A stretch of 64,000 nucleotides of DNA from an uncultured Paracoccaceae bacterium (GTDB taxonomy: Bacteria > Pseudomonadota > Alphaproteobacteria > Rhodobacterales > Rhodobacteraceae): positions 62,001-126,000 of the forward strand of contig CANLNM010000006.1 of assembly GCA_947492475.1 (NCBI GenBank), written 5' to 3'. Below, piece by piece: positions 44,899 through 54,399 of the stretch. The number at the start of each line of letters is the position of its first letter. Position 1 is the stretch's first letter. Both the position numbers and the translations under genes were made by a program. The notes under the pieces are model-generated. The model did no database searches. It saw only the letters and a list, made by a program, of their open reading frames with translations, and had not been told where the DNA came from.

Positions 44899-47081
44899 GC
44901 GTTTCTGATCATCCCTCGGCAGCGGCCTGTCCGGGCTGCATTGCCCTGCCAGATATCGCCCGGCGGGTCGAAAAGACCCGGTCGGAACATGCGTTTGATG
45001 TGCAAATATCACTGCCATCAATCCATTGTGCATCCTGTATTTCCGGGGTTGAGCGCGGTTTGATGCAGCTGGATAGCGTCGAAGATGTGCGGGTGAACTT
45101 GACCCGCAAACGCGCCACCGTGCGGGTGGCCCCCGGCACGGAACCTGACACTATTGTGCACCATCTGGAACGGTTGGGATTTGAGGCGCAGCCGTTGGAC
45201 AACGCAACCCTGACCGCCGGAGAGAGCGACAAACAAGCGCGCGACCTGATGATGCGATTTGGGGTTGCCGGATTTTCGTCGATGAACGTGATGCTGCTCA
45301 GCGTGGCGATCTGGGCGGGGGCAACCGATGCAACGCGCGACATGTTTCACTGGCTGTCTGCTGCGATCGCGTTGCCGACCATCGCCTTTTCTGCGCAACC
45401 GTTTTTCAAATCGGGCTTTGCGGCGCTGCGTGCTGCGCGGTTGAACATGGATGTGCCGATTTCGTTGGCGATCCTGTTGGCGGCGGGCATGTCGCTGTTT
45501 GAAACGATCAATTCCGGCGAACATGCCTATTTCGACGCGGCTTTGTCGCTGACATTTTTCCTGCTGGCGGGGCGGTTTCTGGATCAGAAAATGCGCTCTA
45601 CCGCCCGATCCGCTGCGGCGGAACTGGCCGCCTTAGAGGCGCCGACCGCCCTGCGTGTTGTGGATGGCGACACCCACACGGTCAAAGTCACCGATGTGTC
45701 GGTCGGCGATATTTTATTGGTGCGGCCGGGCGCGCGCATTCCTGTGGATGGTGACATCATTCAGGGTGCCTCTGAAATGGATCGCGCGTTTTTGACCGGC
45801 GAAACTGATCCGGTTGCTGTGGCCATCGGCGCTCAGGTGCGTGCGGGCGAAGTGAACCTGACCGGCCCGCTTCATATTCGAACCTCGGCTGTTGGGCCGG
45901 ATACGTTATTGCATGGGCTGGCCGATCTGGTGTCCGTCGCCGAAGAAGCCAAGTCGCGCTATAATTCATTGGCCGACCGCGCCGCACAGATTTACGCACC
46001 TGCCGTGCATTTGCTGGCGCTGATCGGTTTTGTGGTCTGGATGTATCTGACCGCAGGCGATGTGCGCACGTCGCTGAACATTGCCGTTGCGTTGTTGATC
46101 ATCACCTGTCCCTGTGCGCTGGGCCTTGCTGTGCCTGCAGTGTCGACGGTGGCGTCGGGGGGGCTGTTCAAACGTGGATTGTTGGTCAAACATGCCACTG
46201 CATTGGAACGTTTGGCTGAAATCGACGAAGTGGTGTTCGATAAAACCGGCACATTGACGCGCGGAACCCCGACATTGACCAATCCACAGGACCTGCCGGA
46301 TCATGCATTTGCGTTGGCGGCGGCTTTGGCTCTGGGGTCTAACCACCCCCGGTCCAAGGCGATTGCAAAGGCCGCTGAGGGCTTTGATTTGCCTGACGTT
46401 CAGGTCACCGACATCGTTGAACATCCCGGATTGGGCGTCGAAGCGAAATTCCAAGGTCAAACGGTGCGTCTGGGACGCGCGGAATGGGTCACCGGTCAGG
46501 GGGATAGTTCCACCTGTCTGGGGATTGATGGTCAGGACACCGTTCAGTTCACGTTCGAAGACACGTTACGCCCCGGTGCGGCAGAGCTGCTGCAACATCT
46601 GCGTGATCGCAATATTCCAGTGATGTTGCTGTCTGGGGATGCGGAAAACCCGGTGGCTCAGCTGGCGCAGGACCTGAACATTCCCACATGGCAATCCGGT
46701 GTTTTGCCCAGCGAAAAAGCCGCCGTACTGGAGGCCAAGCGCGCCGCCGGAAAACGTGTTTTGATGGTTGGCGATGGCCTAAACGACACCGCCGCATTGG
46801 CCGTCGCGCATGTATCTATCGCGCCTGCCTCTGCCTTAGAGGCGACCCGTGTGGCGGCTGATCTGGTACTGGTATCGCCTGATTTGTCGCGAATCCAAGA
46901 CAGCCTGCGCATTGCGAAATCTGCCCGCAAACGCATCCTCGAAAACTTTGGCGTGGCGGCTGTCTATAATTCAATCGCCATTCCGATTGCCTTTGTTGGG
47001 TTGGCGACACCGTTGACGGCGGCTATTGCCATGTCGACCAGTTCTATTCTGGTGTCGCTAAACGCGTTGAGGACCCGCTGA
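44895..47081 (+). CDS. ccoI: Copper-translocating P-type ATPase CcoI
   Basis: 728 residues. An N-terminal metal-binding domain with IHCASCISGVE, preceded by an extra CPGC (12-15). Then eight membrane helices with the transport motif CPC in ITCPCALGLAVPA (about 403), DKTGTLTRG at about 449 with the phosphorylated Asp, and VGDGLNDTAAL near 625. It exports copper for CuB insertion into CcoN. Between ccoH and ccoS as in all ccoGHIS operons. Confidence 0.97.
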   Translation: MSVSDHPSAAACPGCIALPDIARRVEKTRSEHAFDVQISLPSIHCASCISGVERGLMQLDSVEDVRVNLTRKRATVRVAPGTEPDTIVHHLERLGFEAQPLDNATLTAGESDKQARDLMMRFGVAGFSSMNVMLLSVAIWAGATDATRDMFHWLSAAIALPTIAFSAQPFFKSGFAALRAARLNMDVPISLAILLAAGMSLFETINSGEHAYFDAALSLTFFLLAGRFLDQKMRSTARSAAAELAALEAPTALRVVDGDTHTVKVTDVSVGDILLVRPGARIPVDGDIIQGASEMDRAFLTGETDPVAVAIGAQVRAGEVNLTGPLHIRTSAVGPDTLLHGLADLVSVAEEAKSRYNSLADRAAQIYAPAVHLLALIGFVVWMYLTAGDVRTSLNIAVALLIITCPCALGLAVPAVSTVASGGLFKRGLLVKHATALERLAEIDEVVFDKTGTLTRGTPTLTNPQDLPDHAFALAAALALGSNHPRSKAIAKAAEGFDLPDVQVTDIVEHPGLGVEAKFQGQTVRLGRAEWVTGQGDSSTCLGIDGQDTVQFTFEDTLRPGAAELLQHLRDRNIPVMLLSGDAENPVAQLAQDLNIPTWQSGVLPSEKAAVLEAKRAAGKRVLMVGDGLNDTAALAVAHVSIAPASALEATRVAADLVLVSPDLSRIQDSLRIAKSARKRILENFGVAAVYNSIAIPIAFVGLATPLTAAIAMSTSSILVSLNALRTR

Positions 47082-47242
47082 TGGATGTGCTTGTTTTCTT
47101 GATCCCCGTTTCTGTCGGGCTGGGTGCTTTGGGGTTAGTTGCGTTTTTCTGGACGATGAAATCGGCGCAATATGATGACCCGCAGGGGGATGCGGCGCGG
47201 ATTTTGCGGGACGATTACGACGACAATCCAAAGCCGGATTGA
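47081..47242 (+). CDS. ccoS: cbb3-type oxidase assembly protein CcoS
   Basis: A 53-residue gene read directly from the bases: MDVLVFLIPVSVGLGALGLV, then AFFWTMKSAQYDDPQGDAAR and a short acidic tail. One N-terminal membrane helix and the family's FxWxxxxxQYDDxxG motif identify FixS/CcoS, needed to insert redox cofactors into CcoN. The ATG shares one base with the ccoI stop (TGATG). Confidence 0.95.
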   Translation: MDVLVFLIPVSVGLGALGLVAFFWTMKSAQYDDPQGDAARILRDDYDDNPKPD

Positions 47243-47351
47243 CAAAAATACGCCATTCGCACCGCTATGACGTGAATGCGGTTCCCAAACGGCAATGACT
47301 TATTTAATGTGCTGTTGGATTTCGATGTTGAAATTCGCCGGGGGGCGACAC

Positions 47352-49466
47352 GTGAAAACAACAACATTTTTGACTTTTGGTGTGGCTTCGATTGCGTTGT
47401 TTTCAGCGACGGCCAGCTTTGCACAGGACAGCTGGATTTCCAGCTACAACTATTACGGGGCGCCGGGGCTGTTGGATTTGCCAACAGCGATTGCCCCCGA
47501 AGAGGGCGAAATTGCCGCCACACTGAGCTATACGCCAACGCATTTGCGCAACACAATTTCGTTCCAGATCACGCCGCGCCTGTCTGGCAGTTTCCGCTAT
47601 TCGCGCAATAATGATTACAATCCCGAAGGCTCTGGCCACGATCCGCTTTTTGATCGCAGTTTTGATCTGCGGTATCAGCTGGTCGAAGAAGGCGAACATA
47701 TCCCAGCCGTCACAATCGGGTTGCAGGATTTTATCGGGACGGGTGTTTATACATCCGAATATCTGGTTGCGACCAAAACTCTGTCCCCAAATGTGCGGGT
47801 CACAGGCGGAATCGGCTGGGGACGTTTGGGCAGCTATAACGGCTTTGAAAACCCATTTGGGGCCACTGACCGCGGGGAATTTGAATTTGACGAAGGGGGT
47901 GACCTTTTGTTTGATCAATATTTCCAAGGCGATGCAGCGTTGTTTGGCGGGGTGGAATACCGGTATTCTGACACTCTGACGTTTAAGGCTGAATATTCGT
48001 CCGATGCCTATACACGCGAAACCACGAATGGCGAATTTGAACATCAAAGCCCGCTGAATTTCGGTGTCGCATGGCAACCCCGCCCCGGATACCAAGTGTC
48101 GCTTTCTTATATGAATGGCCACGAATTGGCGTTGGCGGGCACTGTGATGATGAACCCGCATAATCGCGGATCTGGCTCTGGGTTTGATCCCGCGCCAGCG
48201 CCGGTTTCCGTGCGTGGCGCGCATGACCGCGCCGCCCTGAGCTGGGACCGCAACATCCGATCCGAAGCAAGCATCCGCGCGCAATTGCAGCAGGTTCTTG
48301 CGGTTGAAGGCATCACATTGATTTCGGTTCAGTTGACCGATCGTCAGGTGCGCGTGCGGTATTCTAACAGCCGCTATCGGTCCGAAGCACAGGCGTTGGG
48401 GCGTGTTGCGCGGATTTTGACCCATGTCATGCCCGCCTCTGTCGAAGTGTTCATCCTAGAGCCGGCCCAACGTGGCCTGCCATTGTCGTCCACCACATTG
48501 CGACGCAGTGATATCGAAACACTGGAAAATGAACCCGGCGCAGCGCAGGCGATTTTTGATCGGGCTGCATTTGATCACGCCGGGCCAAATGCCGGGCTGG
48601 TTGCTGTCGATGCGGCTGACGGGGCTGCCTTTACTTGGGGATTGTCGCCCTATACCGAAATTTCCCTGTTTGATGGCGATGAACCCATCCGCGGAGAGGT
48701 GGGGCTGGAACTTTCGGGTCGTTACACGATCCAGCCGAACTTGGTCTTGTCCGGTCGGGCCCGCGCCGCCTTATGGAGCGGTTACGAAGATGCCGGTTCA
48801 ATTTCCGCTTCATCGCTGCCCGCCGTACGTCGGGATGCGTTGCAATATGCCGTTGACGGAAACCCCGGTATCGAAGAGTTCACCCTCGCTTGGTACGGCC
48901 GCGCCGCCCCGGATGTGTATACGCGTGTGACCGCAGGGTATCTGGAAACCATGTATGGTGGCGTGTCCGCCGAAGTGCTGTGGAAACCCGTCGAGAGCCG
49001 GTTGGGGCTGGGGGCAGAGCTAAACTATGTCGCCAAACGGGACTATGACATGCTGCTCGGGTTTCAGGATTACGAAACGGTCACCGGGCATGTCTCGGCC
49101 TATTATGATTTTGGCGAAGGCTGGCATGGCCAATTGGATGTCGGTCGTTATCTGGCCGAAGATTTCGGCGCAACCTTGTCGGTTGACCGTGAATTCACCA
49201 ATGGCTGGCGGCTGGGGGCCTATGTGACCCAAACCGATGTCTCCGCAGAGGAATTTGGCGAAGGGTCCTTTGACAAAGGCATCCGCCTGACCATTCCGTT
49301 TGATTGGTTGATGGGGGCACCGACCCGCAGTCAAAGCTCTGTTTCACTGGCATCCCTCAGCCGCGATGGCGGTGCACGTGTTGATGTTGATGGTCGTCTG
49401 TATGACACGCTGCGTGACGGTCATTTGGGGGATATGACGGATGAATGGGGACGGTTCTGGCGATGA
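47352..49466 (+). CDS. YjbH-like outer-membrane beta-barrel protein
   Basis: 704 residues from a GTG before a clean signal peptide (KTTTFLTFGVASIALFSATASFAQ); an ATG at 47325 is an alternative. YjbH features: NYYGAPGLLDLPTA at the mature N terminus, SGSFRYSR, GLQDFIGTGVYTSEYLVATK, and a C-terminal barrel with SVDREFTNGWRLGAYVT. YjbH/GfcD proteins are lipoprotein or barrel components used for exopolysaccharide export. It begins 110 bases after ccoS and pairs with the YjbF gene. Confidence 0.88.
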   Translation: MKTTTFLTFGVASIALFSATASFAQDSWISSYNYYGAPGLLDLPTAIAPEEGEIAATLSYTPTHLRNTISFQITPRLSGSFRYSRNNDYNPEGSGHDPLFDRSFDLRYQLVEEGEHIPAVTIGLQDFIGTGVYTSEYLVATKTLSPNVRVTGGIGWGRLGSYNGFENPFGATDRGEFEFDEGGDLLFDQYFQGDAALFGGVEYRYSDTLTFKAEYSSDAYTRETTNGEFEHQSPLNFGVAWQPRPGYQVSLSYMNGHELALAGTVMMNPHNRGSGSGFDPAPAPVSVRGAHDRAALSWDRNIRSEASIRAQLQQVLAVEGITLISVQLTDRQVRVRYSNSRYRSEAQALGRVARILTHVMPASVEVFILEPAQRGLPLSSTTLRRSDIETLENEPGAAQAIFDRAAFDHAGPNAGLVAVDAADGAAFTWGLSPYTEISLFDGDEPIRGEVGLELSGRYTIQPNLVLSGRARAALWSGYEDAGSISASSLPAVRRDALQYAVDGNPGIEEFTLAWYGRAAPDVYTRVTAGYLETMYGGVSAEVLWKPVESRLGLGAELNYVAKRDYDMLLGFQDYETVTGHVSAYYDFGEGWHGQLDVGRYLAEDFGATLSVDREFTNGWRLGAYVTQTDVSAEEFGEGSFDKGIRLTIPFDWLMGAPTRSQSSVSLASLSRDGGARVDVDGRLYDTLRDGHLGDMTDEWGRFWR

Positions 49467-50137
49467 AAATGATGGTCATGAAAAAGAGTTTGTTGAAAAT
49501 ACTGACAGGCCTGTCCCTGGCCGCCTTGGTTGCGGGCTGTGGTCCTGACCGACGTCAGGGGGTTGGCACGCAAATCGTTTCCGGTTTGGTCGCGTCGCGA
49601 ACTGGTGCTGCAACGGCTCAGGCCCCTGCCGAAATGACCCGCGCCAATATCGCAGCGATGGGCCAAGAGGTGATCCTCGTGGACCATCTGGGCCATGGCG
49701 CACCCAGTTTGTTTGTCAAAGGCGGCACAAATGGTGCAAAAATCACGTGGTTTTCCGCCGCTGGCCAATCAATGACCCTCGAAGGGGGATATTTGATCGC
49801 GACGCGCGGGCTTGGGTTCGATTTGATGGCGTCTGACGCCAACGGAATCAACGATTTGCTGGCCGGTCGGGTGGAAATCGCCACTCGCACATATGAGTTT
49901 CTGAACGGCAATGATCAGATCGTCACCCGGACCTTTGGTTGTGCGATCACGTTGCGTGAACCCGAACAGATCGAAATCGTCGAACGCAGCTTTGCCACCA
50001 CACGTGTAGAAGAAACCTGCGCCGATGAACGCCACATTTTCACGAACGCCTATTGGGTGGATAGCGCTGGCACATTACGTCAAATGCGCCAGCTGATTTC
50101 GCCCGAAGCCGGGTATTTTCAGGTGTCGACCCTTTAG
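49463..50137 (+). CDS. YjbF family lipoprotein
   Basis: 224 residues. Lipobox LVAGCGPD gives a lipidated Cys near residue 26. YjbF/GfcB pattern: LVASRTGAATAQAP, ITWFSAAGQSMTLEGGYLIATRGLGFDLMAS and the paired Cys in RTFGCAI and ETCADERHIFTNAYWV. The ATG overlaps the YjbH stop (ATGA). In enterobacteria yjbEFGH makes an exopolysaccharide; here only the F and H members occur, in reversed order. Stop overlaps the convergent dehydrogenase gene by four bases. Confidence 0.88.
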   Translation: MKMMVMKKSLLKILTGLSLAALVAGCGPDRRQGVGTQIVSGLVASRTGAATAQAPAEMTRANIAAMGQEVILVDHLGHGAPSLFVKGGTNGAKITWFSAAGQSMTLEGGYLIATRGLGFDLMASDANGINDLLAGRVEIATRTYEFLNGNDQIVTRTFGCAITLREPEQIEIVERSFATTRVEETCADERHIFTNAYWVDSAGTLRQMRQLISPEAGYFQVSTL

Positions 50138-51039
50138 AATTCAAACGCGTCGACGGTTTTTCTGCGCCCCAAGGTGAACGCATCAGACAGGTGAATCATC
50201 GGGGCCAGATCGACGTTTGATTTGCGATCCCGCACCAGATCAGCCATCTGCGCATAAAGCGCAGGATATTCGCCCATGCCAGTGGCGTTTTGATCCTGTC
50301 CGTCGATGAACAGACGCGCACCGCCATCCTTTAGGATCAGCGTGCCATCGGTGGTTTCGACTTCGATTTCCCAGGTTTGCGGTCCTTCTTGGCGCCAATC
50401 GAAATCGGCGGTCACATGGCCCGAAAATGTCAGATCAGCAGCAATTGGCATGGCGCGATTGGAAGGAAATTCCAATGTGGCGTCGGTCAGATGCACCGGG
50501 TCCGGCAGAATATGTGTCAGGATCGACAGGGCGTTGATGCCGGGGTCAAACACGCCCATACCACCGGGATCAAACACCCAATCCTGACCCGGATGCCACA
50601 GGCGCACATCTTCGCGCCAAGTGATATGCGCGCGGGTGATTGTGCGTGATTTCAACCAATCCGCCGCCCCCTGCACGCCATCCGCCTGTCGGCTGTGCCA
50701 TGTCGCATAAAGCGACACACCCGCATCACGCGCACGTCGTTCCAGATCAAAAATTTCCGCTAGCGTGGCACCGGGTGGTTTTTCCAGCATCACGTCTTTG
50801 CCATTTGCAATCAACGTTTTAGCCACATCGTAACGGGGCGCTGCAGGGTGACACAGGGAATAGACCTGAACGTCGGGATGGGCCTCTAACGCGTCATTGA
50901 TGTTGGTATAGCCGGGCACGCCGTCCACCCCGCCAGACCGGCTAACGGTGGCGACCAAATCCCAATCTTTTGACGCGGCAATCGCCGGGATATGTTGATC
51001 CCGGGCGATTTTACCGATGGCACATAGGATGATTTCCAT
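50134..51039 (-). CDS. Gfo/Idh/MocA family sugar 1-dehydrogenase (D-galactose/L-arabinose type)
   Basis: 301 residues. N-terminal NAD(P) fold (IGKIARDQHIPAI, the GxGxxA motif is replaced by IGKIA), conserved EKPPGATLAE with the catalytic Lys region, and LWHPGQDWVFDPGGMGVFDPGINALS. These strings match D-galactose 1-dehydrogenase and Azospirillum L-arabinose 1-dehydrogenase. It would oxidise the sugar to its lactone. Its ATG overlaps the dehydratase stop by one base. Confidence 0.88.
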   Translation of the reverse strand: MEIILCAIGKIARDQHIPAIAASKDWDLVATVSRSGGVDGVPGYTNINDALEAHPDVQVYSLCHPAAPRYDVAKTLIANGKDVMLEKPPGATLAEIFDLERRARDAGVSLYATWHSRQADGVQGAADWLKSRTITRAHITWREDVRLWHPGQDWVFDPGGMGVFDPGINALSILTHILPDPVHLTDATLEFPSNRAMPIAADLTFSGHVTADFDWRQEGPQTWEIEVETTDGTLILKDGGARLFIDGQDQNATGMGEYPALYAQMADLVRDRKSNVDLAPMIHLSDAFTLGRRKTVDAFEF

Positions 51040-52781
51040 CAGTGACTCTCCCGCTTGACGACTTTGCCGCGATGCCCAACCAAGAAGCTAAGGTCTGCGC
51101 CTTTGTCCGCACCCTCAACCGTGTCAAAATAGAGCTGCGTCCAGCCGCCATTGGGGCGTTCAACTGGGTTTTCCCACGCCGCAAGCCGAGCGGCCATTTC
51201 TTCGTCGGAAATGTCCAGATGCAACCGGCGTGCGGGCACGTCCAATTCGATCATGTCGCCGTCCTGCACAATCGCCAGCGGTCCGCCAGCGGCGGCTTCG
51301 GGGGATGTGTGCAACACAACCGTGCCATAGGCCGTGCCGGACATGCGCGCATCCGACAGGCGAATGATGTCTTGAATGCCGCGTTTCAACAGCTTGGCTG
51401 GCAGGACCATATCGCCGACTTCGGCCATGCCGGGATAACCTTTGGGGCCGCAATATTTCAGCACCATGATGCAGGTTTCGTCGATGTCCAGATCGTCGCT
51501 ATCCACCCGCGCTTTGTAGTCTTCGATGCTGTCGAACACCACGGCGCGGCCTTTGTGCACCATCAGGTCTGGCGACGCCGCAGACGGTTTCAAAACCGCG
51601 CCATTGGGGGCCAGATTGCCACGCAGAACGGCGATGCCGCCGGATGATGTCAGCGCCTGATCTGTGGGCAGGATGACGTCTTCGTTCCAGTTCTGCACAT
51701 CTTTGACTTCGTCCCAGATGCCAGTGCCATTCACGGTGATCGCGTCATTGTGCAGCAATCCCATTTCGCCCAAACGTTTGATCACAACCGGCAAACCACC
51801 GGCGTAGAAAAACTCTTCCATCAGGTATTTGCCCGATGGCATTAGGTTGACGATTGTGGGCACGTCTTTGCCGCAACGGTCCCAGTCGTCCAGCGTCAAA
51901 TCCACACCCATTCGGCCCGCAATGGCCAACAGGTGGATCACCGCATTGGTGGACCCGCCAATGGCGCCATTGGTGCGGATCGCGTTTTCGAACGCGTCTT
52001 TGGTCAGGATATCGCTGGGTTTCAGGTCATCTTTGACCATCTGCACGATGCGACGTCCGGTGATCTGGCTCATCATGCGACGGCGGGAATCCACGGCGGG
52101 AATGGCGGCGTTGCCAGACAGGGCCATGCCCAACGCTTCGGCCATAGAGGCCATCGTGCTGGCGGTGCCCATCGTGTTGCACGAACCGGGGGACCGCGCC
52201 ATCGCGGCCTCTGATGCGACGAATTCTTCGGATGTCATTTCGCCCGCTTTCACGGCGGCGCGGAATTTGCGCAGATGGGTGCCGGACCCCAATTGTTCGC
52301 CTTGGAAATAGCCGTTTAACATCGGGCCACCGCTGACCATGATCGCGGGAATGTCGACCGATGCGGCCCCCATCAATAGGGCTGGCGTGGTTTTGTCACA
52401 GCCTGCCATCAACACAACACCGTCGATACATTTGCCGCGCAACGCCTCTTCGACATCCATGGCGCATAGGTTGCGATGCAACATCGCCGTGGGGCGCAGC
52501 GTGGTTTCTGATGGGGAAAAGACCGGGAATTCGACCGGAAAACCGCCTGCTTCCCAGATGCCGTTTTTCACCCGTTCGGCCAGATCACGCAGATGGGCGT
52601 TACAGGGCGTCAGTTCCGACCACGTGTTGCAGATCCCAATCACGGGCCGCCCGTCAAACACGTCCGGTGGGAACCCTTGGTTCATCATCCAGCCACGGCG
52701 ATAAATGGCGTCTTTGGACGCGCCGCCCAGCCAGTCCTGTGACCTGAGTTTGCGGGGCCATTTTGCGGGTTTAAATGTCAT
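51039..52781 (-). CDS. IlvD/Edd family sugar-acid dehydratase (L-arabinonate/D-galactonate type)
   Basis: 580 residues. Fe-S and metal residues in GICNTWSELTPCNAH, LMAGCDKTTPALLMGA and SPGSCNTMGTASTM, then GAIGGSTNAVIHLLA and LSDARMSGTAYGT. The SELTPCN and NTMGTASTM forms set sugar-acid dehydratases apart from IlvD (compare 14953-16686). It removes water from a sugar acid to give a 2-keto-3-deoxy acid. Start at 52781 after GAGGATTCC. Coupled to the sugar 1-dehydrogenase, forming two consecutive steps. Confidence 0.92.
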   Translation of the reverse strand: MTFKPAKWPRKLRSQDWLGGASKDAIYRRGWMMNQGFPPDVFDGRPVIGICNTWSELTPCNAHLRDLAERVKNGIWEAGGFPVEFPVFSPSETTLRPTAMLHRNLCAMDVEEALRGKCIDGVVLMAGCDKTTPALLMGAASVDIPAIMVSGGPMLNGYFQGEQLGSGTHLRKFRAAVKAGEMTSEEFVASEAAMARSPGSCNTMGTASTMASMAEALGMALSGNAAIPAVDSRRRMMSQITGRRIVQMVKDDLKPSDILTKDAFENAIRTNGAIGGSTNAVIHLLAIAGRMGVDLTLDDWDRCGKDVPTIVNLMPSGKYLMEEFFYAGGLPVVIKRLGEMGLLHNDAITVNGTGIWDEVKDVQNWNEDVILPTDQALTSSGGIAVLRGNLAPNGAVLKPSAASPDLMVHKGRAVVFDSIEDYKARVDSDDLDIDETCIMVLKYCGPKGYPGMAEVGDMVLPAKLLKRGIQDIIRLSDARMSGTAYGTVVLHTSPEAAAGGPLAIVQDGDMIELDVPARRLHLDISDEEMAARLAAWENPVERPNGGWTQLYFDTVEGADKGADLSFLVGHRGKVVKRESH

Positions 52782-52874
52782 GGAATCCTCATTTCGCTTT
52801 GGCCCAGAATAGCGATCCACACTTGCCAAACAAATCATATTAGCGCATCAATAATTACCATTTTGGATAAGTAT

Positions 52875-53780
52875 ATGCCGCTTCATCTGCTACAAAAGGG
52901 ATTAAAGCTGTCCCATCTCAGGCTTATGGCCGCATTGGCGTCGCAGCATCGGATCGGTGAGGCGGCGGATCAGGTCGGGATCACCCGGCCTGCCGCGTCG
53001 CGGTTGATGTCGGAAATCGAACATTTGACCAATCAGCCTATGCATCAACGGGTGGGGCGGGGCATTGTTTTGACCGATGCAGGCCTGTCCCTAGCGCGGC
53101 GCGCAGCGCGGATCATTCAGGAAATCGATTCAGCCGGGCGTGAATTGGACGAAATGCAGCAGGGGCGCGGTGGGCATGTCCGGATAGGGGCCGTCACGGG
53201 CGCGGCGCTGGACAAAGTTTTGCCCGCGCTTGCGCAGCTGCCCGACCTGCGATCCCGCGTCGAAGTGGCGACATCCGACGTTTTGGCCAACATGATTTTG
53301 GACGGAGAACTGGACTTTGCCCTGTCCCGTTTGCCCGATGGTTTTGACCCGGATATGTTTGATTTCACCGCCATTGGCAGCGAACCGGTCACGTTGCTGG
53401 TGCGGCAGGGCCATCCTTTGTTATCGGTTCAGCCGACCCCGCAGGACATGCTGCAATTCCCATGGATATTGCCGCAATCGGATGCGATTTTGCGTCAAGC
53501 GGTTGAGGCTCAGTTAAAACAACAGGGCCTGCCATTGCCGGATGTTCCGTTGGAGACGTCTTCGTTTTTGGTGACCATCACGCGCCTGCGTCAAAGCGAT
53601 GCCATCGCCCCGGTTGGCGTGGCGACGGCGGCGGATTTTGCAGGCGCTGGCATGCCGATTCGGCGATTGCCCGAAACCTTTGGCTTTGCGCTGTCGCCCT
53701 ATGGGATCGTGACCCAAGCCGGGGCGGTTTTGACGCCCGCGGCGGCGCGGGTGCGGCAGGCTATGTTGGCTGCAGGGTGA
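52875..53780 (+). CDS. LysR family regulator, GbpR-like
   Basis: 301 residues from the ATG at 52875. Helix-turn-helix at about 25-45 (RIGEAADQVGITRPAASRLM), and EIEHLTNQPMHQRVGRGIVLTDAG. The HLRLMAALASQHRIGEAA layout resembles the galactose-binding protein regulator GbpR of Agrobacterium. Divergent from the dehydratase with a 93-base AT-rich gap, so it likely controls the sugar pathway. Its last 20 bases overlap the 3-prime end of the convergent ABC ATPase gene. Confidence 0.9.
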   Translation: MPLHLLQKGLKLSHLRLMAALASQHRIGEAADQVGITRPAASRLMSEIEHLTNQPMHQRVGRGIVLTDAGLSLARRAARIIQEIDSAGRELDEMQQGRGGHVRIGAVTGAALDKVLPALAQLPDLRSRVEVATSDVLANMILDGELDFALSRLPDGFDPDMFDFTAIGSEPVTLLVRQGHPLLSVQPTPQDMLQFPWILPQSDAILRQAVEAQLKQQGLPLPDVPLETSSFLVTITRLRQSDAIAPVGVATAADFAGAGMPIRRLPETFGFALSPYGIVTQAGAVLTPAAARVRQAMLAAG

Positions 53781-54399
53781 TCAACTCACCGCGCGCGGCG
53801 TTGGCATCCTCGATGTCATGGGTGACCATCAACACGGGCAGGCCACGGTCGTGGGCGGTTTTGAAAACCAAACTGCGCACCTGTTCGCGCAGCGCCGCAT
53901 CTAGCCCAGAAAACGGTTCATCCAACAGCAACACACAAGGGTCCGACAGCAGCATGCGCATCAGGGCCACCCGAGCCTTTTGTCCGCCTGATAACGTGGC
54001 AGGGTCGCGGTCGTGAAATCCGTCTAGGCCGACTTCACGCAGGGCATGTTCAACCTGCGCGCGGCGGTCAGCGCGGGTGCCGCCGGATTGCAGACCAAAC
54101 GCCATATTTGCCCCGACGCTAAGGTGCGGAAACAGCAGGTGATCCTGAAACAGAATACCGACGCGCCGTTGATGGGGGGGCATATGCGTGATGTCCGACC
54201 CGTTCAGCAGGATGCGCCCGGAACAGTCAAAATCAGCGGCCAGATTGCCGGTGACCGCAGACAAAAGCGTGGATTTGCCCACGCCGCTGGGTCCCATCAA
54301 GGTCAGGACCGCGCCGGGGGTGATCGTGCGGTTGATGGCGAGCAAAGGCTGGTTATCTTTACGGATTTCGACTTGGTCGAATGTCAGGCCTTCATCCAT
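53761..54399 (-). CDS. ABC transporter ATP-binding protein, YnjD-like
   Basis: 212 residues: Walker A MGPSGVGKSTLL, Q-loop GILFQDHLLFPHLSVG, signature TLSGGQKARVALMRML, Walker B VLLLDEPFSGLDAAL, and the switch His in MVTHD. Short, like YnjD and ThiQ. It drives the YnjC-like permease encoded just upstream, whose stop lies 8 bases inside this gene. Substrate unknown. Confidence 0.93.
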   Translation of the reverse strand: MDEGLTFDQVEIRKDNQPLLAINRTITPGAVLTLMGPSGVGKSTLLSAVTGNLAADFDCSGRILLNGSDITHMPPHQRRVGILFQDHLLFPHLSVGANMAFGLQSGGTRADRRAQVEHALREVGLDGFHDRDPATLSGGQKARVALMRMLLSDPCVLLLDEPFSGLDAALREQVRSLVFKTAHDRGLPVLMVTHDIEDANAARGELITLQPT

